Assembly: GCF_000092045.1 (NCBI RefSeq)
Contig: NC_007761.1
Location: 2,669,001 to 2,733,000 of the forward strand
Reading direction: 5' to 3'
DNA length: 64,000 nt
DNA from: Rhizobium etli CFN 42
GTDB taxonomy: Bacteria; Pseudomonadota; Alphaproteobacteria; Rhizobiales; Rhizobiaceae
How positions within the stretch are numbered: position 1 is the stretch's first letter; every line of letters starts with the position of its first letter. Of this stretch, positions 47,485-56,171 are shown piece after piece. Below the pieces are notes generated by a model. That model was not told the DNA's origin. It worked only from the letters and a program-made list of their open reading frames with translations, and made no database searches. The translations under genes and the position numbers were made by a program.

Positions 47485-47920
47485 GCCGATAGCGGCGGAG
47501 CGACAGCAGAGCCCTTTGCCCACGCGTCATGAAACCAGAGGCAGCATTTCTGCGTTTCCCTTCGACAGCAGGACACAGACCGCGAGGGATGGTGGCATAG
47601 TCAGAGAAGAAAGCAGCATATAGTCAGGCATACCACTGAGCAGGGGCTGGCGAGATTGATGCTGAGGTTGCCTGCCGCGCGGGCGACGATCAGAGCCGCC
47701 GCAGCGGCCCAATCCCACCTTTATGAGCTGTGCGGCGCCAATGGCCTGCTCCGTCCTCGACCTTATGCGCAGGGATATGTCGGCCGATCCTACGATCGTC
47801 GCTGAATACGAGATCATCTGCACGGAAATAGAAGCCAACGTCTTGCGAACGCTGCTCGGTGATCTCTAATGGCCCCTGCCGCCACGGCTTCCCCGGTAGC
47901 GGCGATGCGCCCGGCTATCT
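47485..47920. other. intergenic region
   Basis: 436 bp. A short frame (47723-47869) encodes MSCAAPMACSVLDLMRRDMS... but has no ribosome site. On the other strand a piece reads WDWAAAAALIVARAAGN, faintly like inositol-phosphatase-family C-termini, with stops around it. Probably decayed sequence; no intact gene. Confidence 0.3.
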
Positions 47921-49390
47921 TCAGTGCAGCACGCCGTGTTGAAGGATAGAGACGGTCAGCGGGTCCGCTTCTGAATGATGCAACGGCTGAGGCGCGATCT
48001 CATGGTGTGAAATTTCGCTGCCGTTTTCCGGGCCAGCAAGATCGGCGGCTTCGATGGTGACGCCGTGATCGCCGTTGCCAAGTGTCGACCCGTGCTTTTC
48101 GACAGCCGCCTTGCCGAAGTGACGAAGCAGCAGGGTTTCATCCGATATACCGTTTCCCCAGATGGGATTGTCGTGATGGGCGCCGACCTTATCCGCTGCA
48201 ATCTTGTCGGCAGCAAGTTTCAGGTCGTTGTGGGATGTGAGCCCGGTGTCCGATACAAAGCTGACGCTCGCGTCCGCGGCGGCGAAGCTGTCGGCGCTTG
48301 CAAGCGTAGTAAGACCTTCTTCGAAGATCGTGTTATCGCTGACGGGAAAGGTGCCTGCAGCGATGATCGAGGGGGAGATGCTGTATGGCGTGACATCGCT
48401 TGCGATGAAATTGTCATGGAAGGATCCGGATGCCGGCCGGTCGACCTTCAATGCCGCTTGGGTCAGGTCATCGAAGAGGTTGCCGTAGATCTCGATCCCC
48501 TCGCGGACATAAGTAGTCGTGCCCGCGGCGCTGACAGCCACGCCCCAGGCGCCGTCATGGATGTAATTTCCGGCGATATCGTAATTCCGCGTATCACCCT
48601 GATCGCCGAGGCCGATCGCATAGGACCAGCTGTAGCCGCCATAGCCCGAAATATCGTTGTCATGGATGGCTATGTTTGTGCCGGCTTGCGCACTGATTCC
48701 GAACCCGCCGCCGATGAGCGTGTTGCCCTCGACCACAGCATCCAAAGGCCGGATGAGCGCCACCACGCCCTTAGGAGTGGTGGCACCCGTCTGATCGAGG
48801 TAATTGCCGCTGATGACGATGTTGCTGCTGTCGTTGATCTGGACGGCATCCGCTGTGGTACCGTGGGCATTGGTGACGGTGCTGTTAAGGAGCGTGACAC
48901 CGTTGAACTTCTCGACCCAGATGCCGTCGCCGTTGACGTCGTTGATCGTGCTGTTTTCGATCGTAAGGTTTGAGCCGGTCCGGAAGGTGATGGAGCCGGA
49001 TTTGGACAATCCGGTGTGATCGACCTCGACATTCCGAATGGTCCAGTTTGAGACATAACCTCCATAGATGGCTGCGCCACCAGTGTCTGATATCTTGATA
49101 TTCTCGATGACGATGTTCGAGGCATAAAGGCTGTGAATGCCGTCATTGGGGCTAGTGATGATCGGCGCGTCGCCAACGCCGTAGCTGCCGATGGTGATCG
49201 GGGCATTGACTGTGCCGGAATATTTCAAGTCGAGCTGGTCGTTGTATACAGTGCCGGCCGCGAGCAGTACGCTGTCGCCCGGCTGCAGCTTCAGGTTTTC
49301 TACCGCCCAGAACGACGCGAAGGGCGCGTCCGCACTGGTTCCGGCATTGGTGTTGGAGCCAGTCGCTGAATTCACATAATAGATTGTCAT
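47921..49390 (-). CDS. right-handed beta-helix protein, probable type I secretion substrate (copy 1)
   Basis: 489 aa with no Sec signal. It begins MTIYYVNSATGSNTNAGTSA and has a parallel beta-helix of about 300 residues, read from repeated NIVIENIKISDTGG, NLTIENSTINDVNGDG and NIAIHDNDISGYGG rungs. The fold is that of polysaccharide lyases and C5 epimerases. The last 90 residues resemble a worn cadherin-like/VCBS domain (LLRHFGKAAVEKHG), which in rhizobia marks PrsDE-exported Rap and Ply proteins. It is a tandem paralogue of the next gene. A polysaccharide substrate is likely; catalytic residues cannot be placed with confidence. Confidence 0.8.
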   Translation of the reverse strand: MTIYYVNSATGSNTNAGTSADAPFASFWAVENLKLQPGDSVLLAAGTVYNDQLDLKYSGTVNAPITIGSYGVGDAPIITSPNDGIHSLYASNIVIENIKISDTGGAAIYGGYVSNWTIRNVEVDHTGLSKSGSITFRTGSNLTIENSTINDVNGDGIWVEKFNGVTLLNSTVTNAHGTTADAVQINDSSNIVISGNYLDQTGATTPKGVVALIRPLDAVVEGNTLIGGGFGISAQAGTNIAIHDNDISGYGGYSWSYAIGLGDQGDTRNYDIAGNYIHDGAWGVAVSAAGTTTYVREGIEIYGNLFDDLTQAALKVDRPASGSFHDNFIASDVTPYSISPSIIAAGTFPVSDNTIFEEGLTTLASADSFAAADASVSFVSDTGLTSHNDLKLAADKIAADKVGAHHDNPIWGNGISDETLLLRHFGKAAVEKHGSTLGNGDHGVTIEAADLAGPENGSEISHHEIAPQPLHHSEADPLTVSILQHGVLH

Positions 49391-49742
49391 ATCGCCGTGT
49401 TCTCGCATTGTCGCGCCGCCGTCTGGCTCGGCTGCGACGAGTGGATCGGATGCGATCGGGAGTTGAAGGCCATGCTCAAGATGGCGTTCGATTGCTGTTA
49501 CGACAGCCGGCAGGCCATCGGCCTGCCTTATTCCCAACAAAAGCCTAACGGAGGCTGCATCCTGAAGAATACAACTTACGAGAAGATAATCTAGAAAATA
49601 CCGCCTGAAAGGTGAATGAACCGTAAGCATCGTGCTGCCGCGGAGGGTCAGGACGAGGTTAGCGGCCGGGTGCGCGGGCCAAAGGCCGGAGCCTTGAAGG
49701 GATGAGGGCGGGTGATCAGCCCCGCCCCTCGAACCCGCGTCC
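49391..49742. repeat. intergenic region with palindromic repeat
   Basis: 352 bp between the paralogues. From about 49640 it holds a repeat unit (GGTCAGGACGAGG, GCGCGGGCCAAAGGCCGGAG, CTTGAAGGGATGAGGGCGGG) related to those at 41.1 and 54.8 kb. The rest shows nothing. Confidence 0.5.
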
Positions 49743-51230
49743 TCAGCTCATCAAGCCATCCATATGGATGTAGACGGTCAGTATATCCCCGTCGCTATGG
49801 TGCGAGTTTCCGTCGTTGATGCCGTAGCTGAATGACTCGCTCACATGGCCATCATGGTTGGGGAGCTTCGTTTCATCGAGCGTGTAGGCATAGTTGCCTT
49901 CCCGGTCCACGTGGATGGAACCATAGTCCCCTGTCAGCGTCAGGCCGTGCTTGCCGACGCTTTCGTCGCCGAAGCGGCGCAGCACCAGGGTGTCATTGTC
50001 GGAGCTGTCGTTTTCGAGAAGATTGCCGCGATGGGCCTCGCCCTTATCGGTGAAGATTTTAAGACTGTCATGGACGGCGACGACGGCCGGATCGGCAGCC
50101 GCCTCCGTCGTTGCGGAAGCCTTGGTCTCGGCGGCGGCAAGCGTTGTCCCGAGATTGGCGACCGTATGGTTGCCGCTGACGGTAAAGGTGTGCGCGTCCG
50201 CAATGGAAGGCGAGATGCTGGTGGCAGTGGTGCCGCTCTCGATGGTGTTGTTGTAGAAGGAACCGGAGGCCGGCCTGTCGACCTTCAGCGCCGCCTCAGA
50301 GAGGTCGTCGAAGGTGTTGTCGTGGATCTCGATGTTGGTGCGGGTATAGCTGGCGCCGATCGGGCCGCTGACGGCAACGCCCCATGCGCCGTCATGGATG
50401 TGGTTGCCTGAAATATCATAGTCCCGCGCATTGCCCTGATCGCCGAGGCCGACGGCGAAGGACCAGTCGTAACCATGATATCCCGATATGTCGTTGTCGC
50501 GGATCGCGATGGTCTTCCCCGCCTGCGCGCTGATACCGAAGCCGCCACCGGTGAGCACATTGTCCTCGACCACGGCATTCGTATCCTGAATCAGCGCGAT
50601 AACACCCTTGGGACTGATGGCATGAGTCTGGTCGAGATGATTGCCCTTGACCAGAATATTGCTGCTGTCGTTGATCTGCAGGGCATCTGCCTTCGAGCCA
50701 TTCGCGCTGGTGACGGCGTTGTTGAGAAGTTTGACGCCTTCGACTTTCTCGATCCAGAAGCCGTCGCCCTTGACGTCCGATATCTTGCTGTCTTCGACCG
50801 TGACATTCTTGCTGCTCCGGAAGGTGATGGCACCTGCGTTTTCCGATAATCCGGTTTTGGCGATCTCGACGTCCCGCACCGTCCAATTCGTGACGTTGCC
50901 ACCATAAATGCCCGCACCGCCCGTGTTCGATATTTTGAGATTCTCGATCACGATGTTGGAGGCATAGAGACTGTGGATGCCGTCGCCGCCACTATGGATG
51001 ACGGGTGCGGCCCCCGTCCCGTAACTGCCGATCTTGATCGGCGCGCTCGCGCTGCCGGAATATTTGATATCGAATTGTTCGTTGAACACGCTCCCCTTGG
51101 CGAGCAGCACGCTGTCGCCTGGTTTCAGTGCCAAGGATTCCACTTTGGACAAAGTCGCAAAAGCCGAGTTCTGGTTCGTCCCACCGTTGCGGTCGGAGCC
51201 AGTCGCTGAGTTCACATAGTAGATTGTCAT
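49743..51230 (-). CDS. right-handed beta-helix protein, probable type I secretion substrate (copy 2)
   Basis: 495 aa, aligned end to end with copy 1 (shared blocks DGIHSLYASNIVIEN, IHDGAWGVAVS, ALKVDRPASGSF). It begins MTIYYVNSATGSDRNGGTNQ, again with no Sec signal. The C-terminal domain is a well-formed cadherin-like/VCBS unit: HRGNLLENDSSDNDTLVLRR, DYGSIHVDREGNYAYTLDE, then ESFSYGINDG and DILTVYIHMDG. Such domains occur in rhizobial type I-secreted adhesins and glycanases. No transporter is adjacent, so export must use a system encoded elsewhere. Confidence 0.85.
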   Translation of the reverse strand: MTIYYVNSATGSDRNGGTNQNSAFATLSKVESLALKPGDSVLLAKGSVFNEQFDIKYSGSASAPIKIGSYGTGAAPVIHSGGDGIHSLYASNIVIENLKISNTGGAGIYGGNVTNWTVRDVEIAKTGLSENAGAITFRSSKNVTVEDSKISDVKGDGFWIEKVEGVKLLNNAVTSANGSKADALQINDSSNILVKGNHLDQTHAISPKGVIALIQDTNAVVEDNVLTGGGFGISAQAGKTIAIRDNDISGYHGYDWSFAVGLGDQGNARDYDISGNHIHDGAWGVAVSGPIGASYTRTNIEIHDNTFDDLSEAALKVDRPASGSFYNNTIESGTTATSISPSIADAHTFTVSGNHTVANLGTTLAAAETKASATTEAAADPAVVAVHDSLKIFTDKGEAHRGNLLENDSSDNDTLVLRRFGDESVGKHGLTLTGDYGSIHVDREGNYAYTLDETKLPNHDGHVSESFSYGINDGNSHHSDGDILTVYIHMDGLMS

Positions 51231-51612
51231 ATCACCAATGTTGCCCTGTTCGTCGGATCGCTATGTCGCCACTGAGACCGACCGGGATCGGCCGATGCTC
51301 CTGCGGCCGGGGCAACCGTCCACGGCAAGAAGGCGAGAAGATGTTGTCAATGCGGCAGCGACCAGTTTACGGGTTTTGTTCCACAGGCAACGGCGCCCGG
51401 TCTGGCAAGGCGCTGAAAAGCCGCAACCAAAACAGGGAAAACGGCGACTCAGAGGCGAATAAATCGAGGAACGTCGGGCAGCGAGATATCTTCCTTCCAG
51501 GCTGTACCGCAGTGATTCTGCTCGCGATTCGCATGAAGCCACAGCGCCAGCTATGCCAATCAGCCCCATTCGTGAGCGGGCCAGAGGGCCTCTCGAATGA
51601 CGGGGCGGGTGA
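51231..51612. other. intergenic region
   Basis: 382 bp. Upstream of the beta-helix gene and downstream of an ABC operon, both on the minus strand, so it must hold the promoter of the former. No gene, repeat or clear hairpin is seen. Confidence 0.3.
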
Positions 51613-52842
51613 TCATCTCAGCGCTATTTCTCCCCTCGCCTGCAGCGCCGAAGTCAACGGCAGGCGAGCGGCGGCAATCGCCGGCAGGGCGCCGCCCAGG
51701 ATGCCGATGGCAAGGCCAAGAAGGCCGGCAGTGAACACCACGTCGGGGGTGACGTCGAGCTGAAAGGCCATCCTGGTATTGTCGGCGCCCATCGTGCTTG
51801 CCTGCCAACCGTCGAAAGCGAGCCTGGAGGCGGAGACACCGAGCCCGGCGCCGGCCACCGACAGGAGCACCGCCTCCACCCAGGTAGCGGCGAAGGCCGG
51901 CAGGCGGGCAAAGCCGAGGAGGCGCATCGTCGCGATTTCGACGCTACGGTCGGAAACCGAGCTCATCATCGTATTCAAGGCGCCCGCCGCCGCACCAATC
52001 GCCATCAGCAGCGCGATCGGCCAGCCGAACAGGCGGATCAGGCTTTCGGTGCGCTCCGCCTGGCCGGCGTAGAGATCAGCCTCGGAAACGGCCACGAACG
52101 GCGTGCCTGGCAAGGCCGACAGGCGATCACGCAACGCCGCCAGTGCTCTTGCGCGATCGCCTCCGCCGTCGAGCCGCACACGTAGGCTCTGCACCTGCCC
52201 CTGTCGGTCGAAAGCCGATTGCACCGTCTCCAGATCCGCCCAGATCTCGGATTCAAAGGCGCTGCCGCCTGAAGTGAAATGCCCGACGATCCTCCAGTCG
52301 AGTGCGCCGAGCCGGATCGTCTCGCCGACCGCGAAGCCGGGAAAAGTGTCGGCGATGCGGGCACCGACGACGATCTCGCGCGCGCCTTGCGAAAACAGCC
52401 GCCCCCGCGAAAGCCGCGCGCGTTCACGCAAGCCGGGGCCTGCCGGATCCATGCCCCTGAGCGAGAGCGTTTGCTCGACGCCTTTGTCTTGTCTGACATC
52501 GACGGGAACGACGGTCTCGCGCGATAATACCGGCCCGCTCGCTTCGTCACGGGCGATTCCGGTATCGCCGCTCATGGCCGCAAGAAGGCTGCGGGTTGCC
52601 TCGGCCGATAGCTCCGAACCAGTCTCCTGATTGGTGCCGCCGCCGAGAATTACGGCGATATCAGGCGAGCCGGCGCCGGCGAGCGCGGCCTCGAAGCCGC
52701 GCGCCATCGCCAGGAAACCTGAGAGCACCGCCACGACGAGAGCGACCGACAGCACCATCGACAACGAGATCCACAGCCGTCGCGGCAGACTGCCAAGGTT
52801 GACTCTGATCATAAGAAAGGTCTGCTTGAGCGTTGATGACAT
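51613..52842 (-). CDS. FtsX-like ABC transporter permease (second)
   Basis: 409 aa. One N-terminal membrane helix (about residues 22-46), a periplasmic domain of about 210 residues (IAVILGGGTN... VSEADLYAG), then three helices near residues 265-400. This is the MacB/LolC/DevC topology. The last gene of the operon, 4 bp after the first permease. The periplasmic segment reads like the MacB_PCD domain. Works with the ATPase and HlyD protein. Confidence 0.9.
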   Translation of the reverse strand: MSSTLKQTFLMIRVNLGSLPRRLWISLSMVLSVALVVAVLSGFLAMARGFEAALAGAGSPDIAVILGGGTNQETGSELSAEATRSLLAAMSGDTGIARDEASGPVLSRETVVPVDVRQDKGVEQTLSLRGMDPAGPGLRERARLSRGRLFSQGAREIVVGARIADTFPGFAVGETIRLGALDWRIVGHFTSGGSAFESEIWADLETVQSAFDRQGQVQSLRVRLDGGGDRARALAALRDRLSALPGTPFVAVSEADLYAGQAERTESLIRLFGWPIALLMAIGAAAGALNTMMSSVSDRSVEIATMRLLGFARLPAFAATWVEAVLLSVAGAGLGVSASRLAFDGWQASTMGADNTRMAFQLDVTPDVVFTAGLLGLAIGILGGALPAIAAARLPLTSALQARGEIALR

Positions 52843-52846
52843 TGGA

Positions 52847-53986
52847 TTATCTCACACTGAAGGCGTTGACGATGGGCCGGCGCGCGGCGGTCACCGCAGG
52901 CAGCAGCCCGGTCAGCAGGCCGAGCCCCGCTATAATGGCGAGAGATTTCGCAAGCACGCTCGTTCCGAAGACGAGGCCGAACTCTGGTCCGATGGAAAGC
53001 GTCGCAAGCTTAGCGAGAACAAGTCCCCCCGCGCCACCAACAAGAAAGATAAACGATGTCTCTCCAAGAATGAGCGCGAGAACCCGCGGACTGGAAAAGC
53101 CGAGCACCCTCAAGACACCGATCTCGAAACGCCGCTCCCTCACCGCAAACAGCATAGTGTTGACCGTGATCATCAGGATGGTGACGAAGGCGGCCCCGAC
53201 GACGAGGCTCACGATCAGGCCGATGTCAGCGAATTGCCGGAGAAACGCTTCAAGAAACTGCTTTTCCGACTGGGTCCTCGTCTGCGCCGCTGAATTGGCG
53301 AATAGAGCATCGATCCGCGCTGCCAGCACACTTGATGACACGCCTGGACGCGGACGTACCACGAAAGCGTCGACAGTATCCTTGTCGCGCGCACGAGCGG
53401 CATTGAGGGCGTCGTAGCGGGCGAGCATGAAATAGGTATCGGTGCTGGCATCCGCGCCCTCAAAAATGCCCGCGATCGTGAAGCTCCAATTGTGGCTGCC
53501 GTCAGCCCTGGTAAGCTGCCCGGTAAAGCCGATGCGCTGGCCGATCGACCAGCCCTCGGCTTCCGCCAGTGCCCTGCCGACCAGCACCCGATCACCGGCC
53601 TCTTCCATTGCCGCAATCAGCTCCGGCGTCAGTTTGAGCTCATCGCCGTTGGCCGCGGCGATCGCTTGTGGATCGACGGCGCTGACGGCAACCACATTCT
53701 TTTCGACCTCGACGAAGCCCCGCATGCGTGCGGTATAGGCGACCGCGGCGACATCGCCGTCAGCCGCGATCCGGTTGAGGTAAGCAAGCGGCAGCGGCAG
53801 CCCGCGGCTCGATTTGTTGAAGACGCCGAGCAGATTGTCGCTGGCGCCGGCCGCTCCTTGGCTGCCGCTGACGAAGCTCGCCATAAGCCCGTAGATCAGG
53901 AAGGCGACGCCGACTGAAAACATCAGCAAAATGGCGCGCAGCCGCTTGCGCCAGACATTGCGGTGCATGAGCTGGAGGAAGGTCAT
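52847..53986 (-). CDS. FtsX-like ABC transporter permease (first)
   Basis: 379 aa with the same topology as its neighbour: MTFLQLMHRNVWRKRLRAIL then a membrane helix, a periplasmic domain (GSQGAAGASDNLLGVFNKSS... ), and three C-terminal helices (about residues 240-370). Its ATG overlaps the ATPase stop by 4 bp (ATGA), so it is translationally coupled. Together the two permeases form a heterodimer. Confidence 0.9.
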   Translation of the reverse strand: MTFLQLMHRNVWRKRLRAILLMFSVGVAFLIYGLMASFVSGSQGAAGASDNLLGVFNKSSRGLPLPLAYLNRIAADGDVAAVAYTARMRGFVEVEKNVVAVSAVDPQAIAAANGDELKLTPELIAAMEEAGDRVLVGRALAEAEGWSIGQRIGFTGQLTRADGSHNWSFTIAGIFEGADASTDTYFMLARYDALNAARARDKDTVDAFVVRPRPGVSSSVLAARIDALFANSAAQTRTQSEKQFLEAFLRQFADIGLIVSLVVGAAFVTILMITVNTMLFAVRERRFEIGVLRVLGFSSPRVLALILGETSFIFLVGGAGGLVLAKLATLSIGPEFGLVFGTSVLAKSLAIIAGLGLLTGLLPAVTAARRPIVNAFSVR

Positions 53987-54684
53987 CGGCCCGCCCCTTC
54001 CTCGCTGACGAATTCGCCCTTGTTGAGACGCAGCGTGCGTCGGGCAAAAGAAGCGGCCTCGGGATCATGCGTGACCATGATGATGGTCTTCTGAAGCTCG
54101 CGATTGAGAAAACTCAGCATCTCCAGGATATCATCGGCCGATTTGCGATCGAGATCGCCGGTCGGCTCGTCGCAGAGAATGAGATCGGGATCGGTGACGA
54201 TGGCGCGGGCAATGCCGACGCGCTGCTGCTGCCCGCCCGACATGCTCGACGGAAACTGCCGCTGGCGACCCGTAAGCCCGACGAGATCCATGACCGTATC
54301 GACGCGAGCCCGCCGCTCCCTGCGGCCAAGCGTCAACAGCAGCGGCAGCTCGATATTCTCCGTCGCATTCAGCATCGGCAGCAGATTGTAAAACTGGAAG
54401 ACGATGCCGATGGCATGTGCCCGCCAAGCCGCCCTTGCCCCCTCGCCCATCTGCACGAGATGGCTGCGGCCGACTCTGATTTCGCCGGCATCCGGGCTGT
54501 CGATACCACCGAGCATGTTGAGCAGTGTCGATTTCCCGGAACCCGAGGGTCCCATGACAGCAATGAAATCGCCGCGCGGAATGGCGAGATCGAGCCCGGA
54601 AAAGATCGGAATCGTCTTCGTTCCGATCCTGAATGACTTCGTGACGCCGGCGAGGACGATATAGGGTTCTGCGGTGTCGGTCAT
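53983..54684 (-). CDS. LolD/MacB-type ABC transporter ATPase
   Basis: 233 aa. Walker A GPSGSGKST, Q-loop in GIVFQFYNLLPM, signature MSGGQQQRVGIARA, Walker B LILCDEPTGDLD and H-loop VTHD are all present. The FYNLLPMLNATENIELPLLL region is typical of LolD/MacB/DevA ATPases that drive mechanotransmission. The ATG at 54684 starts MTDTAEPYIVLAG; upstream in-frame codons are excluded because they enter the repeat region. 80 bp separate it from the HlyD gene. Confidence 0.94.
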   Translation of the reverse strand: MTDTAEPYIVLAGVTKSFRIGTKTIPIFSGLDLAIPRGDFIAVMGPSGSGKSTLLNMLGGIDSPDAGEIRVGRSHLVQMGEGARAAWRAHAIGIVFQFYNLLPMLNATENIELPLLLTLGRRERRARVDTVMDLVGLTGRQRQFPSSMSGGQQQRVGIARAIVTDPDLILCDEPTGDLDRKSADDILEMLSFLNRELQKTIIMVTHDPEAASFARRTLRLNKGEFVSEEGAGR

Positions 54685-54764
54685 GGTTCTGCTCCTTTGT
54701 GATTTACTGATTATGGGCTCGAAGGTTCGCGGCACGCGAACCCGATCAGCTCGCGGCACACCGG

Positions 54765-55943
54765 TCAGCCCTCATCCTGAGATGCGCAGGCCCGCGCCGG
54801 AGCCTGGAAGGACGAGGCCGGGTGATGAGCCTCCTCGCCCACCACCAGCTGGATGCGCGCCGCCATTGCAGGCCGCGTGCCCGGTGGTGGCGAAGAGGGT
54901 GACAGGCGCAACGTCACGGTGCCCTTCTCCTTGGAAATGACCGGCGCAATTTTCGCCACTTCGACCGCGAACGGTTTATCGGGAAAACCGTCGAGCACCG
55001 CCTCTCCTTTGAGACCAGGACGCAGCAGCGCCATATTTGCCTCGGCCACATCGGCATCGATGACCAGGCTTGCCGTATCGGTGATGGCGAGCAGGCTTTC
55101 GTTCTCCCGCACGCTATCCTCGCGCGACAGCACGGTGTCGCCGACACGCGCATCAAGCCGCGTCACGGTGCCGGAAACCGGCGCCCGCACGGTCAGCGCC
55201 TCCATCTGCTCGCGCGCCCTGTCGATATCGAGCTTGGCCTTTTCGAGATCCTGCCTTGCCTGTGCCGCGGCATTGCCGGCCGTATCGAAGGCAGTGCGCG
55301 TTACCTCCAGCGCGTCGGCCGACATGGCGTCGCGCCCAGCCAACCGCTCTGCACGATCTAGCGAAGTCCGCGCCTGGACGAGCGCAATGTTCCTCGCCTC
55401 CAGCACCAGTTCCGCCGCCCGCCCGGCTATATAAGCGCCCCGGAGCGCGAAGCGTGCGCCCGCATCATCGAGCCGCAGGAGCACCTGGCCGGCCGCAACC
55501 CGATCGCCCACCTCGACCTCGACGGCGACGATCCGCCCCTCATATTTGGAAAAGACGGTGGCGATGTCGGGCGCCACGACATAACCGGAGCCAGTGATCT
55601 CCCGGATCGACATGGTCGTACCCCTGCCCGGCGCAGCCGCGCCCTGAGTTCGCGCTGCCGCCCCCTCGCCAGGCAAAGCCCCTCCGGCCTTCGCCGCTTC
55701 ACCGGCTGATATCGCACCACCATAGACAATCCTGGCAAACTCGGCCTCTATGCGCTCCAGCCCATACGGCCGATAGAGAAGAGTCGCTGCCAGCGACACC
55801 GCCCCCGCAAGGGCCAGCATTCCAGCCATTACCCACCGCCGGGCTCTCCGCTCCGGCGGCTCAATCTCGAAGGCAGCGGGCTCGATCGAAAGCGATCTGA
55901 GCCTGGCGGCAAGGTGTCGTTCATGTTCCGATGTCGTATTCAT
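54765..55943 (-). CDS. HlyD/DevB-type periplasmic adaptor
   Basis: 392 aa. A cytoplasmic N-terminus, one membrane helix (about residues 35-57), a lipoyl half-motif (ISKYEGRIVAVEVEVGDRVA-like), a coiled-coil hairpin of about 100 residues rich in Ala, Arg and Glu, the second lipoyl half (MEALTVRAPVSGTVTRLDAR), and a beta-barrel domain. It links the ABC complex to an outer-membrane channel. The ATG at 55943 gives MNTTSEHERHLAARLRSLS. The last 19 residues (HHPASSFQAPARACASQDEG) are encoded by a palindromic repeat, so the original C-terminus was probably replaced. Confidence 0.9.
   Translation of the reverse strand: MNTTSEHERHLAARLRSLSIEPAAFEIEPPERRARRWVMAGMLALAGAVSLAATLLYRPYGLERIEAEFARIVYGGAISAGEAAKAGGALPGEGAAARTQGAAAPGRGTTMSIREITGSGYVVAPDIATVFSKYEGRIVAVEVEVGDRVAAGQVLLRLDDAGARFALRGAYIAGRAAELVLEARNIALVQARTSLDRAERLAGRDAMSADALEVTRTAFDTAGNAAAQARQDLEKAKLDIDRAREQMEALTVRAPVSGTVTRLDARVGDTVLSREDSVRENESLLAITDTASLVIDADVAEANMALLRPGLKGEAVLDGFPDKPFAVEVAKIAPVISKEKGTVTLRLSPSSPPPGTRPAMAARIQLVVGEEAHHPASSFQAPARACASQDEG
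54766..54835. repeat. palindromic repeat at the 3' end of the HlyD gene
   Basis: CCTCATCCTGAGATGCGCAGG and GCCTGGAAGGACGAGGCCGGG match the units at 41.1 and 49.7 kb. The element overlaps the end of the adaptor gene and supplies its stop codon region. Confidence 0.6.
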
Positions 55944-56171
55944 GCCGACAGAATGGCCGCCGGCGACAAAACCGCGACCTCGAACGTGTTTCAGCCGGTC
56001 CTCGATCGCGATTGTGTACGTAGTGACAGGAAAGTTAGGCGCCTTGGCCCTACGGGGCACCTCCAGAGGGCGGAGAGCGTCGCCGTCCCCTGCACGTGGC
56101 ACGACGATCAGCCTCAACCTGAAGCGCGCAGGCCATGGCCCCCGGAAGCACGAGGGCGGATGGCATCGCCG

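Noticed and set aside
47540..47720. Relic of an inositol-phosphatase-like gene on the minus strand
   Set aside because: Only WDWAAAAALIVARAAGN resembles the family and a stop lies directly upstream; could be chance.
47723..47869. 48-codon frame MSCAAPMACSVLDLMRRD and onward
   Set aside because: No ribosome site, no recognisable family, and the surrounding DNA looks decayed.
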